This document shows positions 42,927-50,458 of a stretch of 64,000 nt of DNA, piece by piece. A model generated the notes under the pieces. The model did no database searches. It was given only the letters and a program-made list of their open reading frames with translations, and had not been told where the DNA came from. The translations under genes were made by a program, and so were the position numbers. Position 1 is the stretch's first letter. Each line of letters opens with the position of its first letter. The stretch is from Sediminicoccus sp. KRV36 (GTDB taxonomy: Bacteria; Pseudomonadota; Alphaproteobacteria; Acetobacterales; Acetobacteraceae): the NCBI RefSeq assembly GCF_023243115.1, contig NZ_CP085081.1, forward strand, positions 2,418,001-2,482,000, given 5' to 3'.

Positions 42927-44099
42927 ATGATCGTCGCACCCAACCGTGCCGCCGCCCTGGCGCGCCTCGCTGAATTCGCCCCGCATATGGGGCGCGACTA
43001 TGCGCAGGGCCGCAACAGCGATGGCGGACCGGGCGCGCGCTGCGTCTCGGCCCTTTCGGCGCATCTGCGCCACCGCTTGATCACCGAGAGCGAGGTGATC
43101 GGCACGGCGCTCGCGCGGCACGGCGCGGCGGCGGCGGAGAAATTCATCCAGGAGGTGTTCTGGCGCAGCTATTGGAAGGGCTCGCTCGAACTCCGGCCGC
43201 AGATGTGGCGCGATTATCGCCGCGCGGTGGAGCTGGCGCCGCAGCCGCGCGCGCTCAGGACGGCCATGGCGGGTGAGACGGGCATCGCCTGCTTTGACGC
43301 CTGGGTGCGGGAACTGACGGAGACGGGCTGGCTGCACAACCATGCGCGGATGTGGTTCGCCAGCATCTGGATCTTCACCCTGCGCCTGCCCTGGGCGTTG
43401 GGCGCGGAATTCTTCCTCCAGCATCTGGCCGATGCGGATGCGGCCTCCAACACGCTCTCCTGGCGGTGGGTGGCGGGCATCCAGACGCCCGGCAAGCATT
43501 ACCTGGCGCGGGCTGAGAACATCGCCCGCTTCACCCATGGCCGCTTCGACCCGCGCGGCCAGTTGAACGAAACGGCGGCCCCGCTGGACGAAGCGCCGCC
43601 CCCCGCCGCGGGGCGGCTGCCCCTGGCCGACCCATCGCCCGGCGGCCGCGTCGGCTTGCTGCTGCATGAGGATGACCTGGGCTTCTGGCCCGAGGGCTGC
43701 GAGGTGGTGGCCGTCGGCGCGCTGGTCTCCCCCGCCGAGCGCAGCAGTTTCGGCCTCGGCCAGGTCGCGCGCGCATTCACCGCCGGCGCCATCACCGATG
43801 CGCTGGATCGCGCGGGGGCGCGCATCGGCCAGGCGCCGTCACGCGTGGCCCTGGAGGGCGTGGCGCGTTGGGCGCGCTCGGGGGGGCTGACGCGGCTGGT
43901 CACCCCCTGGGCGCCGGTCGGCTGGGGGCGGGCGGCGCTGGAAGACGCGGCAGCACTTTGCGCGGCCGAGGGGATTACGCTGCATCGCCTCCGCCGCCCC
44001 TGGGATGAGGCCTGCTGGCCGCTGGCACAGCGTGGCTTCTTCCCGTTCAAGGCGCAGATCCCGCGCCTCATCGCCGAGTTGCAGCCGCTGCCGCCTTGA
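42927..44099 (+). CDS. Photolyase/cryptochrome-like FAD-binding protein with swapped domain order
   Basis: A 390-residue protein. Residues 1 to about 215 match the C-terminal FAD-binding half of photolyases: SALSAHLRHRLITESEV, VFWRSYWKG, ETGWLHNHARMWFAS and ADADAASNTLSWRWVAG. After a Pro/Ala linker, residues 241-390 resemble the N-terminal alpha/beta half (VGLLLHEDDLGFW; RLVTPWAPVGWGRAALEDA; LHRLRRPWDEACW; FFPFKAQIPRL). In ordinary photolyases these halves come in the opposite order. I chose the ATG at 42927; one at 42882 is possible. FAD contacts look kept, but repair activity is not assured. It diverges from the phosphoesterase gene. Confidence 0.75.
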   Translation: MIVAPNRAAALARLAEFAPHMGRDYAQGRNSDGGPGARCVSALSAHLRHRLITESEVIGTALARHGAAAAEKFIQEVFWRSYWKGSLELRPQMWRDYRRAVELAPQPRALRTAMAGETGIACFDAWVRELTETGWLHNHARMWFASIWIFTLRLPWALGAEFFLQHLADADAASNTLSWRWVAGIQTPGKHYLARAENIARFTHGRFDPRGQLNETAAPLDEAPPPAAGRLPLADPSPGGRVGLLLHEDDLGFWPEGCEVVAVGALVSPAERSSFGLGQVARAFTAGAITDALDRAGARIGQAPSRVALEGVARWARSGGLTRLVTPWAPVGWGRAALEDAAALCAAEGITLHRLRRPWDEACWPLAQRGFFPFKAQIPRLIAELQPLPP

Positions 44100-44135
44100 T
44101 GCGCCCGGCCTTGATGTGCTGGCCTTGATCCGCTG
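44093..44135. repeat. Three imperfect 14-15 bp direct repeats
   Basis: GCCTTGAT recurs at 44093, 44108 and 44122, each followed by a similar G/C-rich tail. The first unit includes the photolyase-like gene's stop codon, and the rest extends into the 156-bp gap before the small membrane protein gene, which holds nothing else I can identify. Confidence 0.5.
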
Positions 44136-44255
44136 GCCTGGCGCGGCGGGTCCCTGGGTCATGCTGGCATACGCAACCCCTGGAATTGCGCTGCCGGGGC
44201 GCCTGGAAGCGCGCGAAGCCTTGCACTGGCGGGCGTGGATGGCGATGTTGGGGGC

Positions 44256-44384
44256 ATGGATCGCAACAGCCTCTCGCCGAACCGCCTGCTGACCACCGTG
44301 CCGCTGCCGCTGCGCGTCATGGTGGGGCTTGGTCTCCTGGCGCTTTGCGCCTGGCTTCCGGCGGCGATCGCGCTGTTCCGTTGA
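44256..44384 (+). CDS. Small single-span membrane protein (42 residues)
   Basis: A 42-residue product starting MDRNSLSPNRLLTTVPLPL, with one clear hydrophobic span (VMVGLGLLALCAWLPAAIAL) and ending FR. Its TGA stop shares a base with the ATG of the XpaC-like gene (TGATG), a tight coupling that argues it is real and belongs to the XpaC-TelA operon. The polar N-terminus followed by a membrane span would place the short C-terminus outside or in the bilayer. I do not recognise a family. Confidence 0.6.
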   Translation: MDRNSLSPNRLLTTVPLPLRVMVGLGLLALCAWLPAAIALFR

Positions 44385-45160
44385 TGGCGGGCTGGACCGA
44401 GCAGAAGCGCGCCTGGAAGCAGCAAGCGCGCGAGGTGGCGTCGCGCCCCGTCTTTGGCTGGCGCGTCTGGCTGCTGCCGATGTTCTTCTGGCCGCTGATG
44501 CTGGACCTGCCGGTGGAGATCATTCGCGGCAATCCCAAGCATCTGGTGGGCGCGATGCTCGGGCTCGGGCTCTCCTGGTATGGCGCCTCGCTGATGGCGC
44601 GCGGGCGGCGGCGGCAGGGGGCCAAGCTGTTCGGGGTCGCGGCCGGGTTGGCGGCGGGGCTGGCCGCCGGCATCACGCCGCCCATCGCCGTGGCGTTGGG
44701 CTTCGGTGCCTGGTTCGGCGTCCGGCTGCTGACGGATGATCTGCCCGAAGCGGTCCCGGAAGCCCCGCCCGAGCCGGTGCAAGCCCCGACCAAGCCTGAT
44801 CTGCTGGATGGCCCGCGCGCGCAACTGGCGCGCATCGCCGGGGCGGCGCCAACCCTGCCGCTGGGCACGCTGCTGCTGGAAGCGGCCGGCGCGATGCAGG
44901 GCGTCGTCGAGGATCTGGAGGCCCGCCCCGCCCGGCTGCATGAGGCGCGGCGTTTCCTGGCCGTGCATCTCGATGGCCTCTCGCGCATTGTGGATCGGTT
45001 GGAAGCGGGTGCGGCCCCCCCGGGGACGCTGCCCAGCCTGCTGACCGACCTTGCCGCCTCCGCCCGCAAGCTGCGCAGCGAACTTCGCGTGGCCGAAAGC
45101 GAGGCCCTTGATATCCAGGTAAAGGTGCTGGCCGAGCGGCTGCGCCAGGAGGAAACATGA
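44384..45160 (+). CDS. XpaC-like protein (5-bromo-4-chloroindolyl phosphate hydrolysis family)
   Basis: A 258-residue protein with three hydrophobic regions (about 29-47, 53-71, 83-115) and a helical, Glu/Arg-rich cytoplasmic tail (about 150-258). Membrane plan, size and the directly following telA gene match the XpaC family, whose name comes from an indirect indicator-dye phenotype rather than a known reaction. The start at 44384 is set by overlap with the 42-residue gene; the longer upstream frame crosses that gene. Its stop overlaps telA by four bases. Confidence 0.75.
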   Translation: MAGWTEQKRAWKQQAREVASRPVFGWRVWLLPMFFWPLMLDLPVEIIRGNPKHLVGAMLGLGLSWYGASLMARGRRRQGAKLFGVAAGLAAGLAAGITPPIAVALGFGAWFGVRLLTDDLPEAVPEAPPEPVQAPTKPDLLDGPRAQLARIAGAAPTLPLGTLLLEAAGAMQGVVEDLEARPARLHEARRFLAVHLDGLSRIVDRLEAGAAPPGTLPSLLTDLAASARKLRSELRVAESEALDIQVKVLAERLRQEET

Positions 45161-46221
45161 GCGAGTTGCAGCCGATCCGCGAAGAGGAGGTCACCCGCCT
45201 CGCGAACGCGATTGACCTGAAGGACCCCGGCACCATCCTGCGCTTCGGTGCCGCCGCGCAAAGCCGCGCCCAGGCCGCGGCCGACGCCATGCTGGAAGGG
45301 GCGCAGAACCGCGAGACGGGGGAGGCGGGGCAGACCCTTTCCTCCATGCTCTCGGCGCTGCGCGGCTTTGACGTGACGGGCCTGGCCGAGAAGCGCGGCT
45401 TCTTTCAGCGCATCTTCAACAAGGCGGGCAGCGAAGCGACGGCGATCGTCCAACGCTATGAGGGCGTGCGCGACCAGGTGCAGGTGATCGGCGACAAGCT
45501 GGACCAGCACCGCACCAAGCTGTTGGAGGATGTGGAACGGCTGGAGCGCCTCTACACCGCGACCCTCGACTGGTTCCACGCCCTGGCCGACCATATCGAA
45601 GCCGGCGAGCGCGTGCTGAAGCACACCGATGCGGTGGTCATCCCGGCCCTGGTCGAAGCCGCGACAGTGGAGGGCGACCCCCTCGCCCCGCAGGCGCTGC
45701 GTGACGGACGCGCCTCGCGCGATGAGCTGGAGCGGCGCGTGCATGACCTGCGGCTGACGCGCCAGGTGGCGATGCAGGCGCTGCCCTCGATCCGGCTCAT
45801 CCAGGAAAACGACAAGGCGCTCTCGGCCAAGATCCAGTCGGTGCTGGCCAATACCGTGCCGCTCTGGTCCCAGCAGCTGGCGCAGGCGCTGGCCATCCAT
45901 CGCATGCGTGAGGCCGGGCAGGCGGTGAAGGCCGCAACCGACCTGACGAACAAGCTGCTGGTCGCCAATGCCGAGACGCTGCGCACCGGCAATGCCGAAG
46001 CGCGCCGCGAACTGGAACGCGGGACTTTCGACATGGACGCCATCAAGCAGGCGAATGCCGCGCTGGTGGGCACCATCGAGGACAGCCTGCGCATCGCCGA
46101 TGAGGCGCGCGTGCAGCGCCGCACGGCGGAAGCGGAGCTGGCGAAGTGCGAGCAGGATATCCGCCGCGCGCTGAGTGCCGCCAAGGCGAGGGAAGAAGCC
46201 GGGCCGCCGGCGCGGAGCTGA
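45157..46221 (+). CDS. Toxic anion resistance protein, TelA family
   Basis: A 354-residue, largely alpha-helical cytoplasmic protein of the TelA/KlaA group, linked to tellurite and toxic-anion resistance and to cell-envelope stress. Family marks are FFQRIFNKAGSEATAIVQRYEGV, LYTATLDWFHALADHIEAGE, LRLTRQVAMQALPSIRLIQ and the long C-terminal coiled coil (IEDSLRIADEARVQRR, ELAKCEQDI). The molecular action of TelA is not known. It is the last gene of a tightly coupled three-gene operon and is followed by a hairpin array. Confidence 0.92.
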   Translation: MSELQPIREEEVTRLANAIDLKDPGTILRFGAAAQSRAQAAADAMLEGAQNRETGEAGQTLSSMLSALRGFDVTGLAEKRGFFQRIFNKAGSEATAIVQRYEGVRDQVQVIGDKLDQHRTKLLEDVERLERLYTATLDWFHALADHIEAGERVLKHTDAVVIPALVEAATVEGDPLAPQALRDGRASRDELERRVHDLRLTRQVAMQALPSIRLIQENDKALSAKIQSVLANTVPLWSQQLAQALAIHRMREAGQAVKAATDLTNKLLVANAETLRTGNAEARRELERGTFDMDAIKQANAALVGTIEDSLRIADEARVQRRTAEAELAKCEQDIRRALSAAKAREEAGPPARS

Positions 46222-46233
46222 GGGGCGGGTCTC

Positions 46234-46258
46234 TTGAGAGGGGCATTGCCCCTCTCAA
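46234..46258. terminator. Perfect 12-bp hairpin 1 after telA
   Basis: TTGAGAGGGGCA, one base, then its exact complement TGCCCCTCTCAA. It starts 12 bases after the telA stop and is the first of several stems in the 230-bp gap before the converging tctC gene. There is no T-run. Confidence 0.6.
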
Positions 46259-46268
46259 ACTCTCCCCA

Positions 46269-46289
46269 CCAAAGGCCGGGGGCCTTTGG
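46269..46289. terminator. Perfect 9-bp hairpin 2
   Basis: CCAAAGGCC-GGG-GGCCTTTGG, a perfect stem with a 3-base loop, 10 bases after hairpin 1. It is followed by GAAACCGTGAATGGGGCTTTTT, where the CTTTTT run would suit termination of plus-strand transcripts. Further down, GAGGGGC/GCCCCTC (46315-46352) and GGGGCC-TT-GGCCCC (46384-46397) form weaker stems. Confidence 0.55.
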
Positions 46290-46411
46290 AAACCGTGAAT
46301 GGGGCTTTTTGGGTGAGGGGCATCGCTTTCCCACCAGCCGACGACGCCCCTCTCCCAACAATCCCCTTACTCCTGGGGTTCACGGGGCCTTGGCCCCTGG
46401 TGGAGGGAGGT

Positions 46412-46438
46412 CTGGAGGGAGGCAAAGCCTCCCTCCAG
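46412..46438. terminator. Perfect 12-bp hairpin 3 before tctC end
   Basis: CTGGAGGGAGGC-AAA-GCCTCCCTCCAG, a perfect stem 13 bases before the end of tctC; it would cap minus-strand transcripts of the tct operon and plus-strand read-through from telA. Confidence 0.6.
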
Positions 46439-46451
46439 GGCGCACCCCGCC

Positions 46452-47429
46452 TCAGCTGCGCGCCAGCCCGGCCGCCTTCATCGCATCACCCAGCGAGGCA
46501 TCGGCGGCGGCCAGGTGCCGGCCGAAGCCTTCCGCATCCGCGTAGCTCATGCCGAAGCCGCGGTTGTTCATGAACTCCACATATTCCGGCGAGCGGAAGA
46601 CGCGGCCCAGCGCCCCGTTCATCGCCGTGTGCACCTCGGCCGGAAGGTTCATCGGCCCCGCGATGCCGCGCCAGGCGCCGGTCGCGTAGTCGATGTTCAT
46701 GGCTTCCTTCAGCGTCGGGATATTGGGGAAGACGCTGAGGCGCTCGTTGGACATGACGGCCAGGGCCCGGGCGCGGTTGGCGTCCAGCATCGCGCGGGCT
46801 TCCACCACCGAATTGGTCGTGAAGTCGAGGCCACCCGCCGCCAAATCCTGCATGGCAGGGGCCGCGCCGTTCGATGGCACCCAGCGCACATGGGCGGCCG
46901 GCAGGCCCATCGCCATCAGCCAGCCGGCCAGCGCCAGGTGCCAGATGCCGCCCTGGCCGGTGCCGCTGGATTTGAGCTGGCCCGGGCGGCTCGCGCGGAT
47001 CGCATCGGCCAGTTGGCGGACGTTCTGGTAGGGCGAATTGACGTTCACCTGGATGCCCGGCGGGTCGTTGTTCATGAGGCCGAGCGGCGTGTAGTTGCGG
47101 AAGGTGAGTTCGGTCAGCCCCTGCCAGTGCAGCATGCAGATCTCGGCGGTGATCATGCCCAGCGTGTAGCCATCGGGCGCGGCCGAGGCGATGGCCGCAT
47201 GGCCCACGACGCCCGAGCCACCGGTGCGGTTGATGACGTTGAAGGGCTGGCCGAGTTCCTTCTCCAGCAGGTTCGCGATGATGCGCACCACCGCATCCGT
47301 GCCGCCGCCCGCGGCCCAGGGGCACAGGAGTTGCACGGGCCGTACGGGCCAGCGGGCCTGGGCAAAGGCGGGTGCGGCGATGAGGGCGGTGCCGCCGCCA
47401 AGAAGCAGGCGGCGTGAGGTTGTGTTCAT
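46452..47429 (-). CDS. TTT receptor of the complete tct system
   Basis: A 325-residue Bug/TctC receptor and the only one here that sits with its own permease genes (tctB-tctA-tctC order, 27 bp after tctA). Signal peptide MNTTSRRLLLGGGTALIAAPAFA contains SRRLLL, close to a twin-arginine motif. Mature blocks include CPWAAGGGTDAVVR, INRTGGSGVVGHAAI and APDGYTLGMI. AGGGAG lies before the ATG at 47429. The ligand is probably a carboxylate; the protein lacks features that name it. Confidence 0.92.
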   Translation of the reverse strand: MNTTSRRLLLGGGTALIAAPAFAQARWPVRPVQLLCPWAAGGGTDAVVRIIANLLEKELGQPFNVINRTGGSGVVGHAAIASAAPDGYTLGMITAEICMLHWQGLTELTFRNYTPLGLMNNDPPGIQVNVNSPYQNVRQLADAIRASRPGQLKSSGTGQGGIWHLALAGWLMAMGLPAAHVRWVPSNGAAPAMQDLAAGGLDFTTNSVVEARAMLDANRARALAVMSNERLSVFPNIPTLKEAMNIDYATGAWRGIAGPMNLPAEVHTAMNGALGRVFRSPEYVEFMNNRGFGMSYADAEGFGRHLAAADASLGDAMKAAGLARS

Positions 47430-47456
47430 GGTGTTTCTCCCTTGCTTGTTGTTGGT

Positions 47457-48959
47457 TCAGCCAGCCACGCGACGGCGTGACCGGGACACGCGCATCCAGA
47501 TCCAGGCGGCCAGCGGCCAGAGCAGCGCGCTGATGCTGAGGGCCGCGAGGAAGGAGGAGACGGGCCGCTCGAAAAAGGGCAGCACATCGCCATCGGATTT
47601 GATCAGGCTGGTGACGAAATTCTGCTCCAGCATGCTGCCCATCACGATGCCGAGCACGAGGGCGGCCACGGGGTAGCCGTTCTTCTCCATGACGAAGCCG
47701 AGGATGCCAAAAACCCCCACCAGCAGCACGGCGAACAGGTTGTTGCCCGTGGCGAAGGAGCCGACGGCGCAGAGCAGCAGGATCACCGGCATCACCGCCG
47801 AACGCGGCGCGCGCAGTACCGTGGAGGCCAGGCGGATCATGATGATGCCCAACGGGATCATGATCAGATTGGCCAGGATGAAGATGATGTAGAGCGCGTA
47901 CATGCTCGAAGCGCGCTCGGTAAACAGCGTCGGCCCCGGGTTCAGCCCCTTCATGTAGAGCACGCCGATGGCAATCGCCGTGATGGTATCGCCCGGGATT
48001 CCAAACAGCAGCGAAGGCACCCAGCCCGAGGCGAGGGAGGCATTGTTGGAAGCGCCCGCCTCCACCAGGCCTTCGGGGTGGCCCGTGCCGAATTTCTCCG
48101 GCTCCTTCGAGAATTTCTTGCTCATGGCGTAGCTGACCCAGGCCGCCATATCCGCACCCGCCCCGGGCAGCACGCCGATGATGATGCCGACGAAATTGCC
48201 CCGCCACATCGGCCATTGGTATTTCTTGGTCAGCCCCCATTGGTTCGCCAGGATGGAGCCGAATTTTCGCTTCGGCAGCTTGGGGGGCTCGGCACTCGCC
48301 ATCGCGCGCATCACCTCGCTGACGGCAAAGACGCCGACCAGCGCGGGGATCGGCTCGATGCCACCCAGCAGATCCGGAATGCCGAAGGTGAAGCGCGGCG
48401 TGCCGGCCGGATTTTCCATCCCGATGCAGGCAATCAGCAGCCCCAGCAGCATCGAGGCGATGGCCTTGATGGGCGAGGAGCGCGCCACCAGTGTCGCGCA
48501 CATCAACCCCAGCAGCGCCAGCCAGAAATACTCATAGGTCGAGAAGGAGAGCGCGACCTCCGCCAGCGCGGGGGCCAGCAGCATGAGCGAGATGGTGCCG
48601 ACAATGCCGCCAATGGCGCTGAACCAGAGGCCGGCGCCCAGCGCCAATTCCGCCTGGCCCTTGCGCGTCATCGCATAGGCCTCGTCCGTATAGGCGGCCG
48701 AGGCGGGTGTGCCGGGAATGCGCAGCAGTGCGCCCGGGATATCGCCCGAAAAGATCGCCATGGCGGAGGCCGTGATGATCGTGGCGATGGCCGCGATGGG
48801 CGAGAGCCAGAAGGTGACGGGCACCAGCAGCGCCGTCGCCATTGTGGCGGAAAGCCCGGGCAGGGAACCCACGACGAGGCCATAGACGGCGGAGGCGAAG
48901 ATGGCGATCAGCACATCCGTCGCCATGACGAGGCGGAAGCCTTCGAGGAGAGGCTCCAT
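47457..48959 (-). CDS. TTT large permease subunit TctA
   Basis: A 500-residue inner-membrane protein with about a dozen membrane spans. The TctA signatures are clear: VVGSLPGLSATMATALLVP near the start, SGDIPGALLRIPGTPASAA and, in the second half, IIIGVLPGAGADMAAW and EAGASNNASLASGWVPSLLFGIPGD. The repeated LPG and GxPG loops reflect the family's internal duplication. It drives ion-coupled uptake of the TctC-bound acid. The start directly follows the tctB stop. Confidence 0.96.
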   Translation of the reverse strand: MEPLLEGFRLVMATDVLIAIFASAVYGLVVGSLPGLSATMATALLVPVTFWLSPIAAIATIITASAMAIFSGDIPGALLRIPGTPASAAYTDEAYAMTRKGQAELALGAGLWFSAIGGIVGTISLMLLAPALAEVALSFSTYEYFWLALLGLMCATLVARSSPIKAIASMLLGLLIACIGMENPAGTPRFTFGIPDLLGGIEPIPALVGVFAVSEVMRAMASAEPPKLPKRKFGSILANQWGLTKKYQWPMWRGNFVGIIIGVLPGAGADMAAWVSYAMSKKFSKEPEKFGTGHPEGLVEAGASNNASLASGWVPSLLFGIPGDTITAIAIGVLYMKGLNPGPTLFTERASSMYALYIIFILANLIMIPLGIIMIRLASTVLRAPRSAVMPVILLLCAVGSFATGNNLFAVLLVGVFGILGFVMEKNGYPVAALVLGIVMGSMLEQNFVTSLIKSDGDVLPFFERPVSSFLAALSISALLWPLAAWIWMRVSRSRRRVAG

Positions 48960-49424
48960 CTACCAGGGTGCCGGGATCAGCCCCTCGGGCAGCGGCACCC
49001 GAAGCAGCTTGTAGAAAGCCAGATGCACCAGCAGCGGGGCCACGACCGCGACCGGGATGGCGATGGCCAGGCGCGAGCCCAGCGCCAGCCCCGCCACCAG
49101 CACCATGATCGCAGCCGTCAGCAGGAAGCCCAGCGGCTCCGAGGCGAGGGCGTAGAACAGCAGCAGCGCGGGCGGGATCAGCACCCCGCTGGCGCCAAGG
49201 CGTGGCTTGGGTCCTTCCTCGGCTTCCTCGGGCGGCTCGAAACTCTGGCCGATGCCGAGCGCGATCAGCGCGCCGCAGCCCATCAGGCCAAAGCCGATCA
49301 CCATGGGAAAGGCGGCGGGGCCCACATCCTGCCCGGGCACCGCTGGCAGGCGCGAGCCGAACCAGGCCGCCGCCGCGCCCAATGCCATCAGCCCGCCGCC
49401 GGTGATCCGGTCGGTTACCAGCAC
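48960..49424 (-). CDS. TTT small permease subunit TctB
   Basis: A 154-residue membrane protein with four hydrophobic segments (GGLMALGAAAAWFGSRL; FPMVIGFGLMGCGALIAL; LIPPALLLFYALASEPLGFLL; and a final one) and a hydrophilic loop, the TctB layout. The start is GTG at 49424: GGGAG lies six bases upstream and the frame before it shows no TctB-like residues. The 135 bp to the divergent nitroreductase gene must contain both promoters. Confidence 0.88.
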   Translation of the reverse strand: MLVTDRITGGGLMALGAAAAWFGSRLPAVPGQDVGPAAFPMVIGFGLMGCGALIALGIGQSFEPPEEAEEGPKPRLGASGVLIPPALLLFYALASEPLGFLLTAAIMVLVAGLALGSRLAIAIPVAVVAPLLVHLAFYKLLRVPLPEGLIPAPW

Positions 49425-49559
49425 GTTTTGCTCCCAGAAACTCTTTCGGGGAGTGTTGCGGGCTTTGCGATGGAGCGCCAGCGGAAATCCGTGATGCCTT
49501 GTTGCATGCCCGGTTCGAGGCCACTTTCCTGCCCAGACACTTTGCTGAAGGTATTGCCC

Positions 49560-50399
49560 ATGGATATTTCCACCCCCCAAAGCCCGACCAGGCAGGAAGC
49601 GCTGGCCCTGCGCTATGGCGCTTCCGCCGTGCCCGCCGCCGGGCCCTGGAACGCGCATATCGACCTGCTGCTCTCGCACCGCTCGGTGCGCGGCTACCGG
49701 CCCGATGCGCTGCCGGCCGGCACGCTGGAGACGCTGATCGCTGCGGCCCAATCCGCCGCGACAAGCTCCAATCTGCAGACCTGGTCGGTCATCTCGGTGA
49801 ACAATCCGGAAAGCCGCGCGCTGATGATGAAGGTGGCGGGCAACCAGAAGCACATCGTGCAATGCCCGCTCTTCCTCGTCTGGCTCGCCGATCTCTCGCG
49901 CAATGAACGCCTGGGTGCCGAGGAAGGTGTGGAGATGCCGACCATCCCCTACCTGGAGAGCTACCTCGTCGCCGCCATCGATGCGGCGCTGGCCGCGCAG
50001 AACGCTGTGGTGGCCGCCGAATCCCTGGGCCTCTCGACCGTCTATATCGGCGCGCTGCGCAATGATCCGGAGGCTGTCGCCAAGTGCCTGGGCCTGCCGC
50101 CCGGTGTCATGGGCGTGTTTGGCCTGTGCGTCGGCTATGCGGCACCCGACACGGTGAGCGAGGTGAAGCCGCGCCTCTCCCAGGCGGCCATCCTCTCGCA
50201 CGAGACCTATGGCAATCCGGAGGAGCCGAAGCTGCGTGCGGCCTATGACGCCGAGATGAAGGCCTTCTCCGAGCGCAACGGCATGGGGGCGGAGAATTGG
50301 TCCGGCCGCGTCATCCAGCGCATGGGCAAGCTCTCCGCCATGGGCGGGCGGGACAAGCTGACCAGCGTGTTGCGCGCGCTGGGCTTCCCACTGAAGTAG
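49560..50399 (+). CDS. NAD(P)H nitroreductase / NfsA-like flavin oxidoreductase
   Basis: A 279-residue FMN-dependent nitroreductase fold. The FMN loop HRSVRGYRPDALP near residue 40, SAATSSNLQTWSVI, AAQNAVVAAESLGLSTVYIG and the late GLCVGYAAPD correspond to NfsA/Frp-type enzymes, which reduce quinones, nitroaromatics or flavin. The ATG at 49560 follows GAAGG; the frame stays open for 1.5 kb upstream, but only antisense to tctBA. It diverges from the tct operon and precedes the dioxygenase gene by about 60 bp. Confidence 0.88.
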   Translation: MDISTPQSPTRQEALALRYGASAVPAAGPWNAHIDLLLSHRSVRGYRPDALPAGTLETLIAAAQSAATSSNLQTWSVISVNNPESRALMMKVAGNQKHIVQCPLFLVWLADLSRNERLGAEEGVEMPTIPYLESYLVAAIDAALAAQNAVVAAESLGLSTVYIGALRNDPEAVAKCLGLPPGVMGVFGLCVGYAAPDTVSEVKPRLSQAAILSHETYGNPEEPKLRAAYDAEMKAFSERNGMGAENWSGRVIQRMGKLSAMGGRDKLTSVLRALGFPLK

Positions 50400-50429
50400 T
50401 CTGGACAGGTCCGGACAATTGGCGAAAGC

Positions 50430-50454
50430 TCCTCCCCAACAGAATTGGGGAGGA
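50430..50454 (+). promoter_or_regulatory. Hairpin that buries the ribosome-binding site of the dioxygenase gene
   Basis: TCCTCCCCAA, a 5-base CAGAA loop, then TTGGGGAGGA form a perfect 10-bp stem. The right arm holds GGGGAGGA, the only good Shine-Dalgarno for the ATG at 50459, four bases later. In mRNA the site would be closed unless opened by translation, a ligand, a small RNA or heat. No T-run follows, so this is not a terminator. Confidence 0.6.
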
Positions 50455-50458
50455 CAAC

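Noticed and set aside
48078..49559. Upstream extension of the nitroreductase frame
   Set aside because: It is antisense to tctA and tctB; the nitroreductase fold begins right after the ATG at 49560, which has a ribosome-binding site.
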